Of a stretch of DNA of 64,000 nucleotides, positions 52,676 through 62,500 are shown in pieces. The position numbers and the translations under genes are program-made. The notes under the pieces were generated by a model. The model did not search any database and was not told the origin of the DNA. It saw nothing but the letters and a program-made list of their open reading frames with translations. Source of the DNA: Bacteroidales bacterium (lineage in GTDB: Bacteria > Bacteroidota > Bacteroidia > Bacteroidales > Lentimicrobiaceae); contig JAEUTG010000020.1 of NCBI GenBank assembly GCA_016788045.1, forward strand, positions 62,001 through 126,000. The letters run 5' to 3'. The first letter of the stretch is position 1, and the number at the start of each line of letters is the position of its first letter.

Positions 52676-55600
52676 ATGAAAACTTTTGCAATGACTATGA
52701 AGGCCTGGGTATTACTACCGATGTCCTTTGTTTTTTTATTTTTGGTTTACACGGAGTCAAAGGCTCAGGAAACCCGTATTTCAGACGATGGTAGCAACTA
52801 CCTCAGGCTTGACCTGATGCAGTATCCCAACTTCAGTCGTATGCTGATTCTCAATGATCTGCAGAAGATTACCGATGCAAAGGTAACTTCCACAGAAGAA
52901 ACCGGGATCATCTTTGTTTACCCGGTGAGCGGTGGCTTCAGTGATCTGCAGCAGCGGGTCAGAACCATTATAAACAATGCGGAAGCGCTGGACGGATCAT
53001 ACGATAAAGACAGCAAAACAAAGGTGGTTGAAGAACTGGTCGCAGCCAACGGTGACTGGATAGAATCCTATGCCATGACCGGAGTACGCACCAACGAAAA
53101 CGACTCTTGCCATAAGTCCTTCCCATTCTGCACCAATACAATTTATACTTTCCCTGCCGGGGTAAACACCACTGCACAATCTGGTCCGAATTACAACTGT
53201 CTGAGCACCCGGCCCAACCCGGCATGGTATCACCTGAAGATCCTTGATCCCGGACCCATCGCCATTTATATGTTCAGTACCCCTTCAAGGGACATCGATT
53301 TTTGTCTGTGGGGCCCTTATACCGATCCGATCACCCCATGCCCGATGACCAATACCAATGGAGGACTCACCGGAAACAAGGTTGTCGATTGCAGCTATTC
53401 ACCTAACCCAACTGAAACAGCCAACATCCCCAACGGGCAAACCGGTCAGTATTACATCCTGATAATCACGAACTTCTCCAATCAACCCTGCGACATCACC
53501 TTCCAGCAGCAGAGCGGAACCGGTTCGACCGACTGCACCATTCTTCCGCCACCGGCCACCAGCAACTCTCCTTTATGTGTTGGTGAAACACTGGAACTCA
53601 GCGCTTCAACCGTTATCGGGGCTGCCTATCAGTGGTCAGGACCCATGGGCTTTGTCAGCAATCAGCAGAACCCACAGATCCAGAATGTACAGCACCAGCA
53701 TGCGGGGGTTTACTCACTCACCATTACAGTCAACGGCCAAACCAGCGATCCGACGAACACGGAAGTGTTTGTGTACGATCCACCTACCGCCACCATGACC
53801 GGCGATGCTTCTATCTGCCTGGGTGATTCAACACAGCTTACCATTAATGCCGTGGGTGTAGGGCCTTACCGGGCTACGGTAAGTGCCGGTTCCGGGATTC
53901 CCATGGTGATTAATTTCTTCCAGACACCGCACACTTTCTGGGTCAAACCCAATGTTACAACCACCTATACCCTTACCGGAATCGGCAACAATGCCTGTAC
54001 CGGTTCGGTAATTGGTTCAGCAACAGTTACTGTTCGACAACCACCCATCCCGGATTATTCAGTTGCAAACCTCTGCTCACGCCTGCTGACCCAGTTTACG
54101 GATCTCACCACTGTTCCGGTGGGAGGTATTGCTTCCTGGAACTGGGATTTCGGTGACGGGGGTACTTCTGTGGAGCAGAGTCCGTCGCATTCCTATACCA
54201 ATCCTGGTCTGTATGATGTTACCCTCACTACTGTGGCTAACAATGGCTGCGAGCGTTCGCTGAGTTCTGAAGTTGACATCAAGGCTACTCCTGTTGCTGC
54301 CGCCGGTCCCGATAAGACCATCCCTTATGGCACCAATGTGCAGCTGGAAGGCAGTGCTTCCGGTTCATATTCCTATCAGTGGCAACCGGCCGACAAGCTT
54401 GACAACGCAACGGTACTGAATCCTACTACGGTGTTGCTTGCAGCCACAACTGATTTTACGTTGACAGCAACCGATAATTTCAACGGCTGCCAGATTTCCG
54501 ACCAGATGACGGTGAATATCACCGGTGGTCCGTTGGCAGCTGTTATCCAGGCTTCTCCTGCAGAAATCTGTCTGGGAGGGAGCACCCTGCTTAATGCCAT
54601 GACTTCCGGCGGATCAGGAATCTACACCTACAGCTGGACCTCAAATCCTCCGGGTTTTAGTTCAAGTCTGGAAGATGTTACCGTAAACCCGGAAGCGACC
54701 ACAACCTATTTCCTGTCTATATTTGACAATTTTAATACCTTCCAGGCTCAGATACAGGTTGTTGTGAATCCGTTGCCTGTGCCCGATGCCGGTGCTGACC
54801 AGACCATCCCGCATGGCACCAGCACCTTCCTCTCGGCCAATGTTTCGGGGGGTACACCGCCTTACACATCGTATCTCTGGAGTCCCGCATCGCTGGTTGT
54901 GGTTCCGACGATGTCTGTTACGCCGACAACGAATCTCTACTCTTCGCAGAATTTCACCCTTCAGGTAACCGACAGCAAGGGATGTTCAGCGACTGGCCAA
55001 ACGGTGGTTACCCTTTCGGGAGGTCCGCTTCAGGTGAACCCCGAGGCAGATCAGGATACCCTCTGCCGCTATGCCAGTACCACCATCCGCGCAATTCCGG
55101 GCGGAGGGTCAGCGAATTATACCTATTCATGGACTTCCGACCCGCCTGGATTTACCTCCTCAGCCACGAACCCGGTAGTAACCCCTGACGTGACTACCGT
55201 ATACTCCATACAGGTGAATGACGGATTCAATACGACCAATGGCTCGGTGACGGTAACTGTGAACCAGCTTCCGGTGATTGACCTGATTCCTCACAACGAT
55301 TCACGGGTGCAGATCATCAGCGGAACCGCACCCTATAAAATCGGCATCTGTGTTTATGATACCATCACCATCGATGCAGGCAACGCCGGTATGAATTACC
55401 TCTGGAGCAATGGTGCGACCACACAGACGATCGACCTGAATACTTCCGGAATCAGTTTCGATGTGCAGGATTACTCGGTTGTTGTAACCAATCCTGAAAC
55501 GCAGTGTTCCCAATCATCTGAAATTACCGCCTATTTTACCTTCCAGAACTGCAGCTACGGAATCGAGGAAAATGATCACGATAACAGAATCGTGGTTTAT

Positions 55601-55837
55601 CCGAACCCATCCTCCGATGGCAGATATCAGTTGCTGATCACTGAGCTTTACGGCAAAATGAAGCTGGATGTTTATTCGTCAATTGGTAATGTTTTAATAT
55701 CCAATGTTATAGAAGTTGACAGGGGGAGCAGTTATTCAGGTGTTATTGAGCTCGGGACTGCTCAGCCAGGGGTTTATCTCCTCAAGGTCACTACCGGAAA
55801 AACAGTGCTGCTGAAAAAACTGGTGATTGCTAAATAA
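52676..55837 (+). CDS. Large secreted T9SS cargo protein 3 (type A sorting domain)
   Basis: A 1053-residue secreted protein. The N-terminal domain (about 30-140) is unique to this copy, then an Ig/PPC-like domain with CHKSFPFCTNTIYTFPAG and YMFSTPSRDIDFCLWGPYTD, Ig-like repeats, a clear PKD module (NWDFGDGGTSVEQSPSHSYTNPG, about 500-560), four more Ig-like modules of the cargo family (SPAEICLGGSTLLNAM, DTLCRYASTTIRAI) and the sorting domain (VYPNPSSDGRYQLLI to KKLVIAK). Same C-terminal architecture as cargo 1 and 2. I use the ATG at 52676. The predicted role is a surface adhesin or scaffold. Confidence 0.8.
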   Translation: MKTFAMTMKAWVLLPMSFVFLFLVYTESKAQETRISDDGSNYLRLDLMQYPNFSRMLILNDLQKITDAKVTSTEETGIIFVYPVSGGFSDLQQRVRTIINNAEALDGSYDKDSKTKVVEELVAANGDWIESYAMTGVRTNENDSCHKSFPFCTNTIYTFPAGVNTTAQSGPNYNCLSTRPNPAWYHLKILDPGPIAIYMFSTPSRDIDFCLWGPYTDPITPCPMTNTNGGLTGNKVVDCSYSPNPTETANIPNGQTGQYYILIITNFSNQPCDITFQQQSGTGSTDCTILPPPATSNSPLCVGETLELSASTVIGAAYQWSGPMGFVSNQQNPQIQNVQHQHAGVYSLTITVNGQTSDPTNTEVFVYDPPTATMTGDASICLGDSTQLTINAVGVGPYRATVSAGSGIPMVINFFQTPHTFWVKPNVTTTYTLTGIGNNACTGSVIGSATVTVRQPPIPDYSVANLCSRLLTQFTDLTTVPVGGIASWNWDFGDGGTSVEQSPSHSYTNPGLYDVTLTTVANNGCERSLSSEVDIKATPVAAAGPDKTIPYGTNVQLEGSASGSYSYQWQPADKLDNATVLNPTTVLLAATTDFTLTATDNFNGCQISDQMTVNITGGPLAAVIQASPAEICLGGSTLLNAMTSGGSGIYTYSWTSNPPGFSSSLEDVTVNPEATTTYFLSIFDNFNTFQAQIQVVVNPLPVPDAGADQTIPHGTSTFLSANVSGGTPPYTSYLWSPASLVVVPTMSVTPTTNLYSSQNFTLQVTDSKGCSATGQTVVTLSGGPLQVNPEADQDTLCRYASTTIRAIPGGGSANYTYSWTSDPPGFTSSATNPVVTPDVTTVYSIQVNDGFNTTNGSVTVTVNQLPVIDLIPHNDSRVQIISGTAPYKIGICVYDTITIDAGNAGMNYLWSNGATTQTIDLNTSGISFDVQDYSVVVTNPETQCSQSSEITAYFTFQNCSYGIEENDHDNRIVVYPNPSSDGRYQLLITELYGKMKLDVYSSIGNVLISNVIEVDRGSSYSGVIELGTAQPGVYLLKVTTGKTVLLKKLVIAK

Positions 55838-55909
55838 TTCAAAAATTCTTCCGTTATTGCGTATGTTTTTATGCAAATCCCAATACCGGAAATTAACTGA
55901 GATTGCTTG

Positions 55910-57820
55910 ATGAAGAGTTTTTCAATACTGGCGTTTCTGACACTGTTTTTAACAGGGTTTGCCATTGCTCAAACGCCGAACAGGTGTTCCTATGTGCCTC
56001 CGAGACAGGCAGATAACTGGTTGTTTTATCAGAGTGCCGGCCTGAAGTTCAGCGATGCAGGGGTTAACCTGAACAACCCGGCTACCGACATTCTGCCAGC
56101 GGGTAAAGGTTCCTCCGCGATTTCTGATGCTGATGGTAACCTGATAACCTTCAGTGATGGGATGAGGGTCTGGAACAGCTCCGGGAATCTGATCAATTTC
56201 GGGCCCAACCTTTCGGGTGACCTTGGCTCAACCCAGTCGTCAATTATTGTCCCAAGGCCGGGATCACCCCAGGTCTTCTACATCTTCACTACCGATATCG
56301 TATATCCGGCAGCTTTTGGTGTAACAAAAGGCTTCAATTACTCGAGAATTGATATGTCGATCAGCAACAATTATGGGGCTGTTACCGATCATAACAAAAA
56401 TCTGTTGTCTGGTTGTACAGAGATGCTCACCGGTGTTCAGCACGGAAACGGAGCAGACTTCTGGGTGCTCACCCATGGTTTGGGAAGTAACGATTTTTAC
56501 GCCTATGAAGTTACGGATGCTGGCGTTGATGAAACCCCGGTTCAGAGCTCTGCTGGTTCTGTGTTGAGCGCCGATTATGATTTACGTGAATACCTTGGCG
56601 CGATGAAGATCTCAGCGCAGGGAGATAAAGTGGCCTTTGCATCCTTCGGTAAGGGAACGGTTGAGCTGTTTGCCTTTGACAATCAAACCGGTAGGGTAAG
56701 TGGTGGACAGATCCTGAATCCCCCGATTACCAATCCGAGTCAGGGTGTTTATTATGTTGAATTTTCACCTGATGGAACAAAACTCTACGTAACAGTTGCC
56801 AACCTGTCCACCGGACGTGACAATCACCTTTATCAGTACGATATTTCTTCAGGCAGCGGATTTGTTGAGATTAATGTTGCTCCTGATGAAACGGATGTTT
56901 CCGCTTTACAACTGGGCCGGGATGGGAAAATCTATGTGAGCCGCTACAAACGTACTTTCCTTGGGGTCATTGAAAATCCAAACAGGCCGGGAACTGCCTG
57001 CAATTACAACGAAACAGGCATTGATCTGGGGACTCAGAAAGCGCAGAACGGACTACCCAATTTTATCCAGAGCTTCTTCAACATCCCCCCTGTTGATTAC
57101 GATACAAAGTGCGAAGGAGATGCCACAACCTTCAAAATTCTCAATGAGTCGAACATCGATCAGGCCAGCTGGAATTTCGGTGACCCCGGGAATACAACAC
57201 CGGGAACCGGACTCAACCCTTCGCATGTCTTCAGTGCACCCGGAGATTATACCGTTACCCTGACCGAAACGTTTAATTCGCAGAATTTCAATACAGTATT
57301 TCAGGTCCACATCGATTCCCTGCCACCCAAGAGTTTCCTTCCACCCGATTACCGGTACATCTATCCCGGTTCAGTTATCCCACTGGATGCCGGTGCCGAT
57401 ATGTACTCATACCTCTGGCAGGACGGCAGTACCAACCGCTATTTCGAAGTGAGCCAGGAAGGGCTGTATGTTGTTGAATATGAAGACATCAGGTGCTGTA
57501 AAAACTCCGATTCCCTGCAGATTATCGCCCTAGACATCAAACTGCCGACTGCCTTTACCCCGAATGGAGACAACCTGAACGAAATTTTCAAAGCCATCGG
57601 TCCAACCGAAGGGATCGAAGACTACAGCCTCGCTGTGTTTGATCGCTGGGGTAAGGTTTTGTGGGAAACCACCGATTTTGCCCAGGGCTGGGATGGTAAA
57701 TTCAAAGGTGCTGTATTACCCACCGGCGTTTATACCTGGAATATGGCGTTCAACGTGAAAGGAAACATCAGCAAGATCGGAAAAGTTAAATACCGTGGAT
57801 ACGTTACCCTGTTACGCTGA
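55910..57820 (+). CDS. Large secreted T9SS cargo protein 4 (type B / gliding-motility C-terminal domain)
   Basis: A 636-residue secreted protein with signal peptide, a seven-bladed-propeller-like region (about 40-380; IFTTDIVYPAAFGVTKGFN, VYYVEFSPDGTKLYVTVAN, LYQYDISSGSG), a PKD module (ASWNFGDPGNTTPGTGLNPSHVF) and a C-terminal type B sorting domain (LPTAFTPNGDNLNEIFKAIG, YSLAVFDRWGKVLWET, GVYTWNMAFNVKG). This CTD is the gliding-motility-associated form. It is on the same strand as the three type A cargo genes, so both sorting types are used in one locus. It ends 20 bp before a terminator. Confidence 0.82.
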   Translation: MKSFSILAFLTLFLTGFAIAQTPNRCSYVPPRQADNWLFYQSAGLKFSDAGVNLNNPATDILPAGKGSSAISDADGNLITFSDGMRVWNSSGNLINFGPNLSGDLGSTQSSIIVPRPGSPQVFYIFTTDIVYPAAFGVTKGFNYSRIDMSISNNYGAVTDHNKNLLSGCTEMLTGVQHGNGADFWVLTHGLGSNDFYAYEVTDAGVDETPVQSSAGSVLSADYDLREYLGAMKISAQGDKVAFASFGKGTVELFAFDNQTGRVSGGQILNPPITNPSQGVYYVEFSPDGTKLYVTVANLSTGRDNHLYQYDISSGSGFVEINVAPDETDVSALQLGRDGKIYVSRYKRTFLGVIENPNRPGTACNYNETGIDLGTQKAQNGLPNFIQSFFNIPPVDYDTKCEGDATTFKILNESNIDQASWNFGDPGNTTPGTGLNPSHVFSAPGDYTVTLTETFNSQNFNTVFQVHIDSLPPKSFLPPDYRYIYPGSVIPLDAGADMYSYLWQDGSTNRYFEVSQEGLYVVEYEDIRCCKNSDSLQIIALDIKLPTAFTPNGDNLNEIFKAIGPTEGIEDYSLAVFDRWGKVLWETTDFAQGWDGKFKGAVLPTGVYTWNMAFNVKGNISKIGKVKYRGYVTLLR

Positions 57821-57840
57821 TGTCTGCCAGAAAACTATTT

Positions 57841-57867
57841 AAAGCCGGTTAACACCGGCTTTTTTTA
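57841..57867 (+). terminator. Intrinsic terminator after cargo 4
   Basis: AAAGCCGGT (57841-57849) pairs with ACCGGCTTT (57854-57862), followed by a T-run to about 57866. It closes the cargo transcription unit and slightly overlaps the promoter box of the next gene. Confidence 0.8.
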
Positions 57868-57873
57868 TCTTTG
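57866..57873 (+). promoter_or_regulatory. Candidate -7 promoter element of the methyltransferase-tex pair
   Basis: TATCTTTG lies 8 bp before the next gene start and directly behind the terminator; the -33 box would fall inside the terminator stem and is not evident. Confidence 0.45.
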
Positions 57874-57881
57874 TACCATCC

Positions 57882-58580
57882 ATGGGAACCTCAAAACCAA
57901 TCACCGGCAAGGCATTTACCTACCTGAGCAGTTTTGCCTCAGAGCAACTGCTTCAGATGTACTCCAGCCGTTTCGGTCCTGATATTGAAGTCAGCCTGAT
58001 CAACGGCCGATACCAGATCAATGCCGGAGATGTAAACTATTCCTACGGCCCCCTGCACGATGCCTTTCGGCGATATTTCAATCTGGACCCACCACCAGAA
58101 GGAGAAGAAGCCGCTGTGCTCATTCTCGGTTTCGGAGGCGGGAGTGTCGCCCATATCCTGAGAAACGAAAGAAACCTGAAAAATGCAATCACCGGCGTAG
58201 AAGTTGATCCTGCAGTGCTTCAGGCGGGCAGAGAGCACTTCGCCCTGGATAAAATCACAGGTCTTGAGCTTATTGAAGCCGATGCCAGGGAGTTCATCCG
58301 GACCTGCAGGCGCGCTTATGCGCTGATTGTGGTCGATATTTACATCAACAACAGGGTTCCTGAAGCGTTTGAAACCACTGAATTTCTTACTGACATAAAA
58401 AACAGGCTGCTGCCAGGGGGGAAGCTTGTATTTAACAAGCTGGTGACCGATGAAGTAACCCGGTTGGAATACCAACGCTTATCCGGACTTTTCGGTGAAG
58501 TTTTCAGCAACACGCATACCTTCAGCATCAGCGTGAACAAACGGATGCCCAATTTCATGATTACCGGAATCAACGATTAA
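57882..58580 (+). CDS. Spermidine-synthase-like SAM-dependent methyltransferase
   Basis: A 232-residue protein with a Rossmann fold of the spermidine synthase/methyltransferase superfamily: VLILGFGGGSVAHIL (glycine-rich SAM loop), VEVDPAVLQAGREHF, LIEADAREFIRTC and IVVDIYINN. The aminopropyltransferase acidic gate is not evident, and the protein is shorter than SpeE at its N-terminus, so a methyltransferase or unknown activity is more likely than polyamine synthesis. It is followed 13 bp later by tex, in the same transcription unit. Confidence 0.7.
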   Translation: MGTSKPITGKAFTYLSSFASEQLLQMYSSRFGPDIEVSLINGRYQINAGDVNYSYGPLHDAFRRYFNLDPPPEGEEAAVLILGFGGGSVAHILRNERNLKNAITGVEVDPAVLQAGREHFALDKITGLELIEADAREFIRTCRRAYALIVVDIYINNRVPEAFETTEFLTDIKNRLLPGGKLVFNKLVTDEVTRLEYQRLSGLFGEVFSNTHTFSISVNKRMPNFMITGIND

Positions 58581-58593
58581 TTCAATTCAGTAT

Positions 58594-60744
58594 ATGAGTG
58601 AGTTCACAGAACTTTTTTCAGAAAAGATTGCCCGGGAGCTCAACCTTCAGCCCTGGCAGGTATTCAATACCCTGAAGCTGATGGAGGGAGGGGCCACCAT
58701 TCCGTTTATTGCCCGTTACCGCAAGGAAATGACCGGTACCCTCGATGAAGTAATGCTGGCTGCCATCCGCGACCGCAATGAGCAGCTTACCGAGATCGAG
58801 AAGCGCAGGGCTTTTATCCTTGAGTCGGTGACAGAACAAGGGAAAATGACCCCTGAACTAGAAAAGCAGATCAAAGAAGCGGTTACCCTTACCGAGCTTG
58901 AAGATATCTATCTTCCTTATAAGGTGAAACGTAAAACCCGCGCCACCATTGCCAGGGAGAAGGGCCTTGAACCTCTGGCAAGACTTTTGATGCTTCAGCA
59001 GCCGATCATCCCGGAGAAAAGGGCTGAGGCTTTTGTGAGTGAAGAAAAGGCTGTGCATTCAGTAGAGGAGGCCTTGGCCGGAGCCCGTGACATCATTGCC
59101 GAATGGGTTAACGAGAGCAGGATTTCCAGGGAGCGGATCCGTGGATTGTTCAGCCGCGAAGCGCTGATCTCCTCAAAGCCTGTAAAAGGCAAGGAACTCG
59201 AAGGGATTCATTATCAGAACTATTACGAAACCAACGAAAACATCCTGAAAGCGCCTTCTCACCGCATTCTGGCAATGTTCCGCGGCGAAGAGGAGGGTTT
59301 CCTGAGGCTTTCGGTTGAACCGGATGAGGATAAAGCGCTCGAAATTCTTGACCGGGTATTCCTGAAGGCAGACAATGAGGCAGCAGTTCAGGTGCAGACG
59401 GCCATCCGCGATTCTTACAAACGACTGATGCAACCCTCCATGGAGACAGAAATGCGTCAGCTGGCCAAACAGAAAGCCGATGATGAGGCCATTAAGGTGT
59501 TTGCCGGCAACCTCAGGCAATTGTTGCTGGCAGCCCCGCTCGGCCAGAAAAATGTGCTGGCCATCGACCCCGGCTTCCGTACCGGTTGCAAGGTTGTGTG
59601 CCTTGACCGTCAGGGCAGGTTGCTTCATAACGAAACCATTTACCCGCATCCGCCGCAGAATGAAGTCGGACCGGCAGTCAGCAAAATACGCAATCTGGTG
59701 CAGGCCTACGGCATTGAAGCAGTGGCCATCGGAAATGGCACTGCCGGGCGCGAAACCGAGAATTTCATCCGGAAGATCCCTTTTGACCGCAAGCTGATCT
59801 GCATTATGGTAAACGAAAGTGGCGCCTCGGTGTATTCGGCCTCCCCGGTTGCCCGTGAAGAGTTTCCTGATTACGATGTTACGGTGAGGGGCGCTGTTTC
59901 CATTGGCCGCCGCCTGATGGACCCGCTGGCCGAATTGGTGAAAATTGATCCGAAATCCATCGGCGTGGGACAATACCAGCACGATGTAAACCAGCATGCC
60001 CTGCAGCGCAGCCTCGAAGACACTGTCGTGAGCTGTGTGAACCTGGTAGGAGTGGAGCTGAACACCGCCAGCAAACAGGTACTCAGTTATGTTTCGGGAG
60101 TTGGCCCATCACTGGCGCAGAATATCGTTGATTTCCGTAACCAGAACGGCTCGTTCAGGTCAAGGGCACAACTGCTCAAGGTAAAGCGGTTTGGCGATAA
60201 GGCCTTTGAGCAGGCTGCAGGGTTCCTGAGGATCCGCGAAGCAGAGAATCCGCTCGACCGCAGTGCCGTTCATCCGGAAAGCTACCCCATCGTTGAGAAA
60301 ATGGCCGCGAAGCTCAACTGCAGCATCACCGATCTGATGGAGAAGGATGAATTGCGGAAACAGATTAACCCTGCTGATTTTGTGACAAAAACCGCCGGTT
60401 TGCCCACCATCACCGATATCCTGAAGGAGCTGGCAAAACCCGGGCTTGACCCGCGCGAGCAGTTTGATCTGTTCGAGTTTGATAAAAACATCAATTCGAT
60501 CGAAGATCTCAGACCCGGTATGATTCTGAACGGCATTGTGACAAACATCACGGCTTTCGGAGCATTTGTCGATATCGGTGTGCATCAGGACGGACTGGTA
60601 CACCTGAGCCAGATGGCCAACCGCTACATCAAAGACCCCAATGAAGTGGTGAAACTGACCCAGAAAGTGCGGGTGAAGGTGATGGATGTGGATGTGCAGC
60701 GTAAACGCATCGGACTTTCAATCAAAGAAGCGGTGAATCAGTAA
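58594..60744 (+). CDS. tex: RNA-binding transcription accessory protein Tex
   Basis: A 716-residue nucleic-acid-binding protein: Tex N-terminal helical domain (about 10-190), YqgF-like RNase H fold (about 320-440, VLAIDPGFRTGCKVVCLD and AVAIGNGTAGRETE), helix-hairpin-helix motifs (SKQVLSYVSGVGPSLAQNIVDFR) and a C-terminal S1 domain (about 640-716, GMILNGIVTNITAFGAFVDIGV). Tex acts in transcription-related RNA binding in many bacteria. It is cotranscribed with the upstream methyltransferase gene. Confidence 0.95.
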   Translation: MSEFTELFSEKIARELNLQPWQVFNTLKLMEGGATIPFIARYRKEMTGTLDEVMLAAIRDRNEQLTEIEKRRAFILESVTEQGKMTPELEKQIKEAVTLTELEDIYLPYKVKRKTRATIAREKGLEPLARLLMLQQPIIPEKRAEAFVSEEKAVHSVEEALAGARDIIAEWVNESRISRERIRGLFSREALISSKPVKGKELEGIHYQNYYETNENILKAPSHRILAMFRGEEEGFLRLSVEPDEDKALEILDRVFLKADNEAAVQVQTAIRDSYKRLMQPSMETEMRQLAKQKADDEAIKVFAGNLRQLLLAAPLGQKNVLAIDPGFRTGCKVVCLDRQGRLLHNETIYPHPPQNEVGPAVSKIRNLVQAYGIEAVAIGNGTAGRETENFIRKIPFDRKLICIMVNESGASVYSASPVAREEFPDYDVTVRGAVSIGRRLMDPLAELVKIDPKSIGVGQYQHDVNQHALQRSLEDTVVSCVNLVGVELNTASKQVLSYVSGVGPSLAQNIVDFRNQNGSFRSRAQLLKVKRFGDKAFEQAAGFLRIREAENPLDRSAVHPESYPIVEKMAAKLNCSITDLMEKDELRKQINPADFVTKTAGLPTITDILKELAKPGLDPREQFDLFEFDKNINSIEDLRPGMILNGIVTNITAFGAFVDIGVHQDGLVHLSQMANRYIKDPNEVVKLTQKVRVKVMDVDVQRKRIGLSIKEAVNQ

Positions 60745-61088
60745 AACGAGAAGAAAAGGCGAAAGGGAGGGCACGTTCCCGCGCAAGGGCCTGCCTGCAT
60801 TGTGTTTAAGTTGGCGGCGTAAGGAAGAAGGGGGTTTTGATTTTGTAAACAATGATTTTAAACCAGGCAATCAGAATTTCTGAAATTCAGTCTGTGTTGG
60901 CTGATGTTCACAAATCAAAGCTCTGGTAAAGATGACGAATATGAAAAGGTGCCTGAATGAGCGTTTGTCCTTCGTACGACTTTTCTTTTCAGGGAAGCAG
61001 ACCGCAATTTAATAAACATGGCTGCGTTTTTTTCTCAGGTGAACTGAACTGGTTAAGTGTTCTAAATTAACGATTAACGAAAATATTG
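60745..61088. other. Intergenic region between tex and the beta-barrel gene
   Basis: No gene, tRNA or convincing terminator is visible in this 344-bp gap. The stretch GGGCACGTTCCCGCGCAAGGGCC near 60769 (read in parts) is GC-rich and self-complementary in short blocks, but not a clear hairpin. Confidence 0.4.
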
Positions 61089-61769
61089 ATGAGACTGAAA
61101 CCGATTGTATTGATATTATTTGTTTTTATTGTTTCAATTTCAGGTAGTTATGCCCAGCGGATTATGGGTGCCGCCATCCTGGGGGTTAATGCTACGCAGG
61201 TAGATGGAGATGAAGTTTACGGCTATCATAAATTCGGTCTGAATACAGGGCTGGCCGCCATAGTTCCTTTTGGAAACAATTTTGCTGTTACCCTGGAGAA
61301 TATCTACAACCAGAAGGGGGCCCATCAACGCGTCAGGTTCAGTGATTCACTGGATGGTTCATACGATCTGAAGCTTAACTACCTTGAGGTTCCGGTGCTG
61401 GTGCAATATACCGACAAAGACATAGTCACTTTCGGGGCCGGTATGTCGTGGGGCAGGCTGGTCGGAATTTCGGAGCGTAAGAATGGCTATGATGTGCCCG
61501 GGACAACGCTGGAAAGCGGTATTTACCGCAGTTCAGACCTGAACATACTGATTGATGTGAAATTCAGACTGATCGAAAGGCTCAGGCTGAATGTAAGGTA
61601 TGCCTATTCCATACGCCCGATTGCTACCCGCGAAGTCATCGACTCCAAAACCGGCGTTCCGAACATCCGCGATCAGTACAATGGCATGTTTACCTTCAGG
61701 TTATATTACGTTTTCAACGAAAGAATCAGTCGCGAAAGCCGGCGTCAGCGTCCTCAGGCAGTGCAATAA
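61089..61769 (+). CDS. Outer membrane beta-barrel protein (PorT-like fold)
   Basis: A 226-residue protein with a signal peptide (cleavage near SYAQR) and a barrel of amphipathic strands: AAILGVNATQVDGDEVYGY, HKFGLNTGLAAIVPF, LNYLEVPVLVQYTD, TFGAGMSWGRLVG, RLRLNVRYAYSI, TFRLYYVFNE. This is the usual layout of the PorT-like outer membrane barrels of Bacteroidota, some of which serve T9SS or adhesion, but specific function cannot be assigned. I use the ATG at 61089. It is convergent with the NRYD-repeat gene, separated from it by the heptamer array. Confidence 0.75.
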   Translation: MRLKPIVLILFVFIVSISGSYAQRIMGAAILGVNATQVDGDEVYGYHKFGLNTGLAAIVPFGNNFAVTLENIYNQKGAHQRVRFSDSLDGSYDLKLNYLEVPVLVQYTDKDIVTFGAGMSWGRLVGISERKNGYDVPGTTLESGIYRSSDLNILIDVKFRLIERLRLNVRYAYSIRPIATREVIDSKTGVPNIRDQYNGMFTFRLYYVFNERISRESRRQRPQAVQ

Positions 61770-61780
61770 TGAATAAGGCA

Positions 61781-62483
61781 GAATGCTGATGTCGGAAGTC
61801 GGAAGTCGGAAGTCTGAGGTCGGAAGCCGGAGGTCGGAAGTCGGAGATCAGTCAGTTGGCTATTGGCTATTGGTTATTGGAAATTGGAAATTGGCTATTG
61901 GAAATTGGATTTTGGAAATTAGAAATTAGAAATTAGAATGCTGATGTCGGATGTCGGAAGTCGGAAGTCGGAAGTCGGAGATCAGTCTGTTGGCTATTGG
62001 CTGTTGGCTATTGGAAATTGGCTATTGGAAATTGGAAATTGGCTATTGGAAATTGGAAATTAGAAATTAGAAATTAGAAATTAGAAATTAGAATGCTGAT
62101 GTCGGAGGTCGGAGGTCGGAAGTCGGAAGTCGGAGGTCAGTCAGTTGGATATTGGCTATTGGAAATTGGATTTTGGAAATTGGAAATTAGATATTAGAAA
62201 TTAGAATGCTGAAGTCGGAGGTCGGAGGTCGGAAGTCGGAGATCAGTCAGTTGGCTATGGGCTATGGGCTATTGGCTATTGGAAATTAGCTATTGGCTAT
62301 TGGCTATTGGCTATTGGAAATTGGAAATTAGAAATTAGAAATTAGAAGTCGGAAGTCGGAGGTCGGAGGTTGGAAGTCGGAAGTCGGAGGTCGGAGATCA
62401 GTCAGTTGGCTATTGGCTATTGGTTATTGGAAATTGGAAATTAGAAATTGGAAATTAGAAATTAGAAATTAGAAATTTAGAAT
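61781..62483. repeat. Degenerate 7-bp tandem repeat array in higher-order units
   Basis: About 700 bp built almost entirely from 7-mers: GTCGGAA/GTCGGAG blocks, then GATCAGTCAG, then TTGGCTA blocks, TTGGAAA blocks and TTAGAAA blocks. Five higher-order units begin with GAATGCTGAT or its remnant at 61781, 61936, 62091, 62204 and about 62343, with lengths 155, 155, 113 and about 140 bp. It is non-coding: the TTAGAAA runs contain stops in every frame. It lies between the 3' ends of two convergent genes. Seven-bp repeats recall the STRR sequences of cyanobacteria, but this compound arrangement is not one I know. Confidence 0.9.
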
Positions 62484-62500
62484 TCCTCCCCCTTTTCTCA

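Noticed and set aside
59173..59997. Open frame of about 270 codons on the minus strand inside tex
   Set aside because: It lies antisense to conserved Tex domains and has a shadow-like composition without a plausible start or context.
61781..62483. CRISPR array
   Set aside because: The repeats are direct heptamers without spacers of uniform length, and no cas genes are present.
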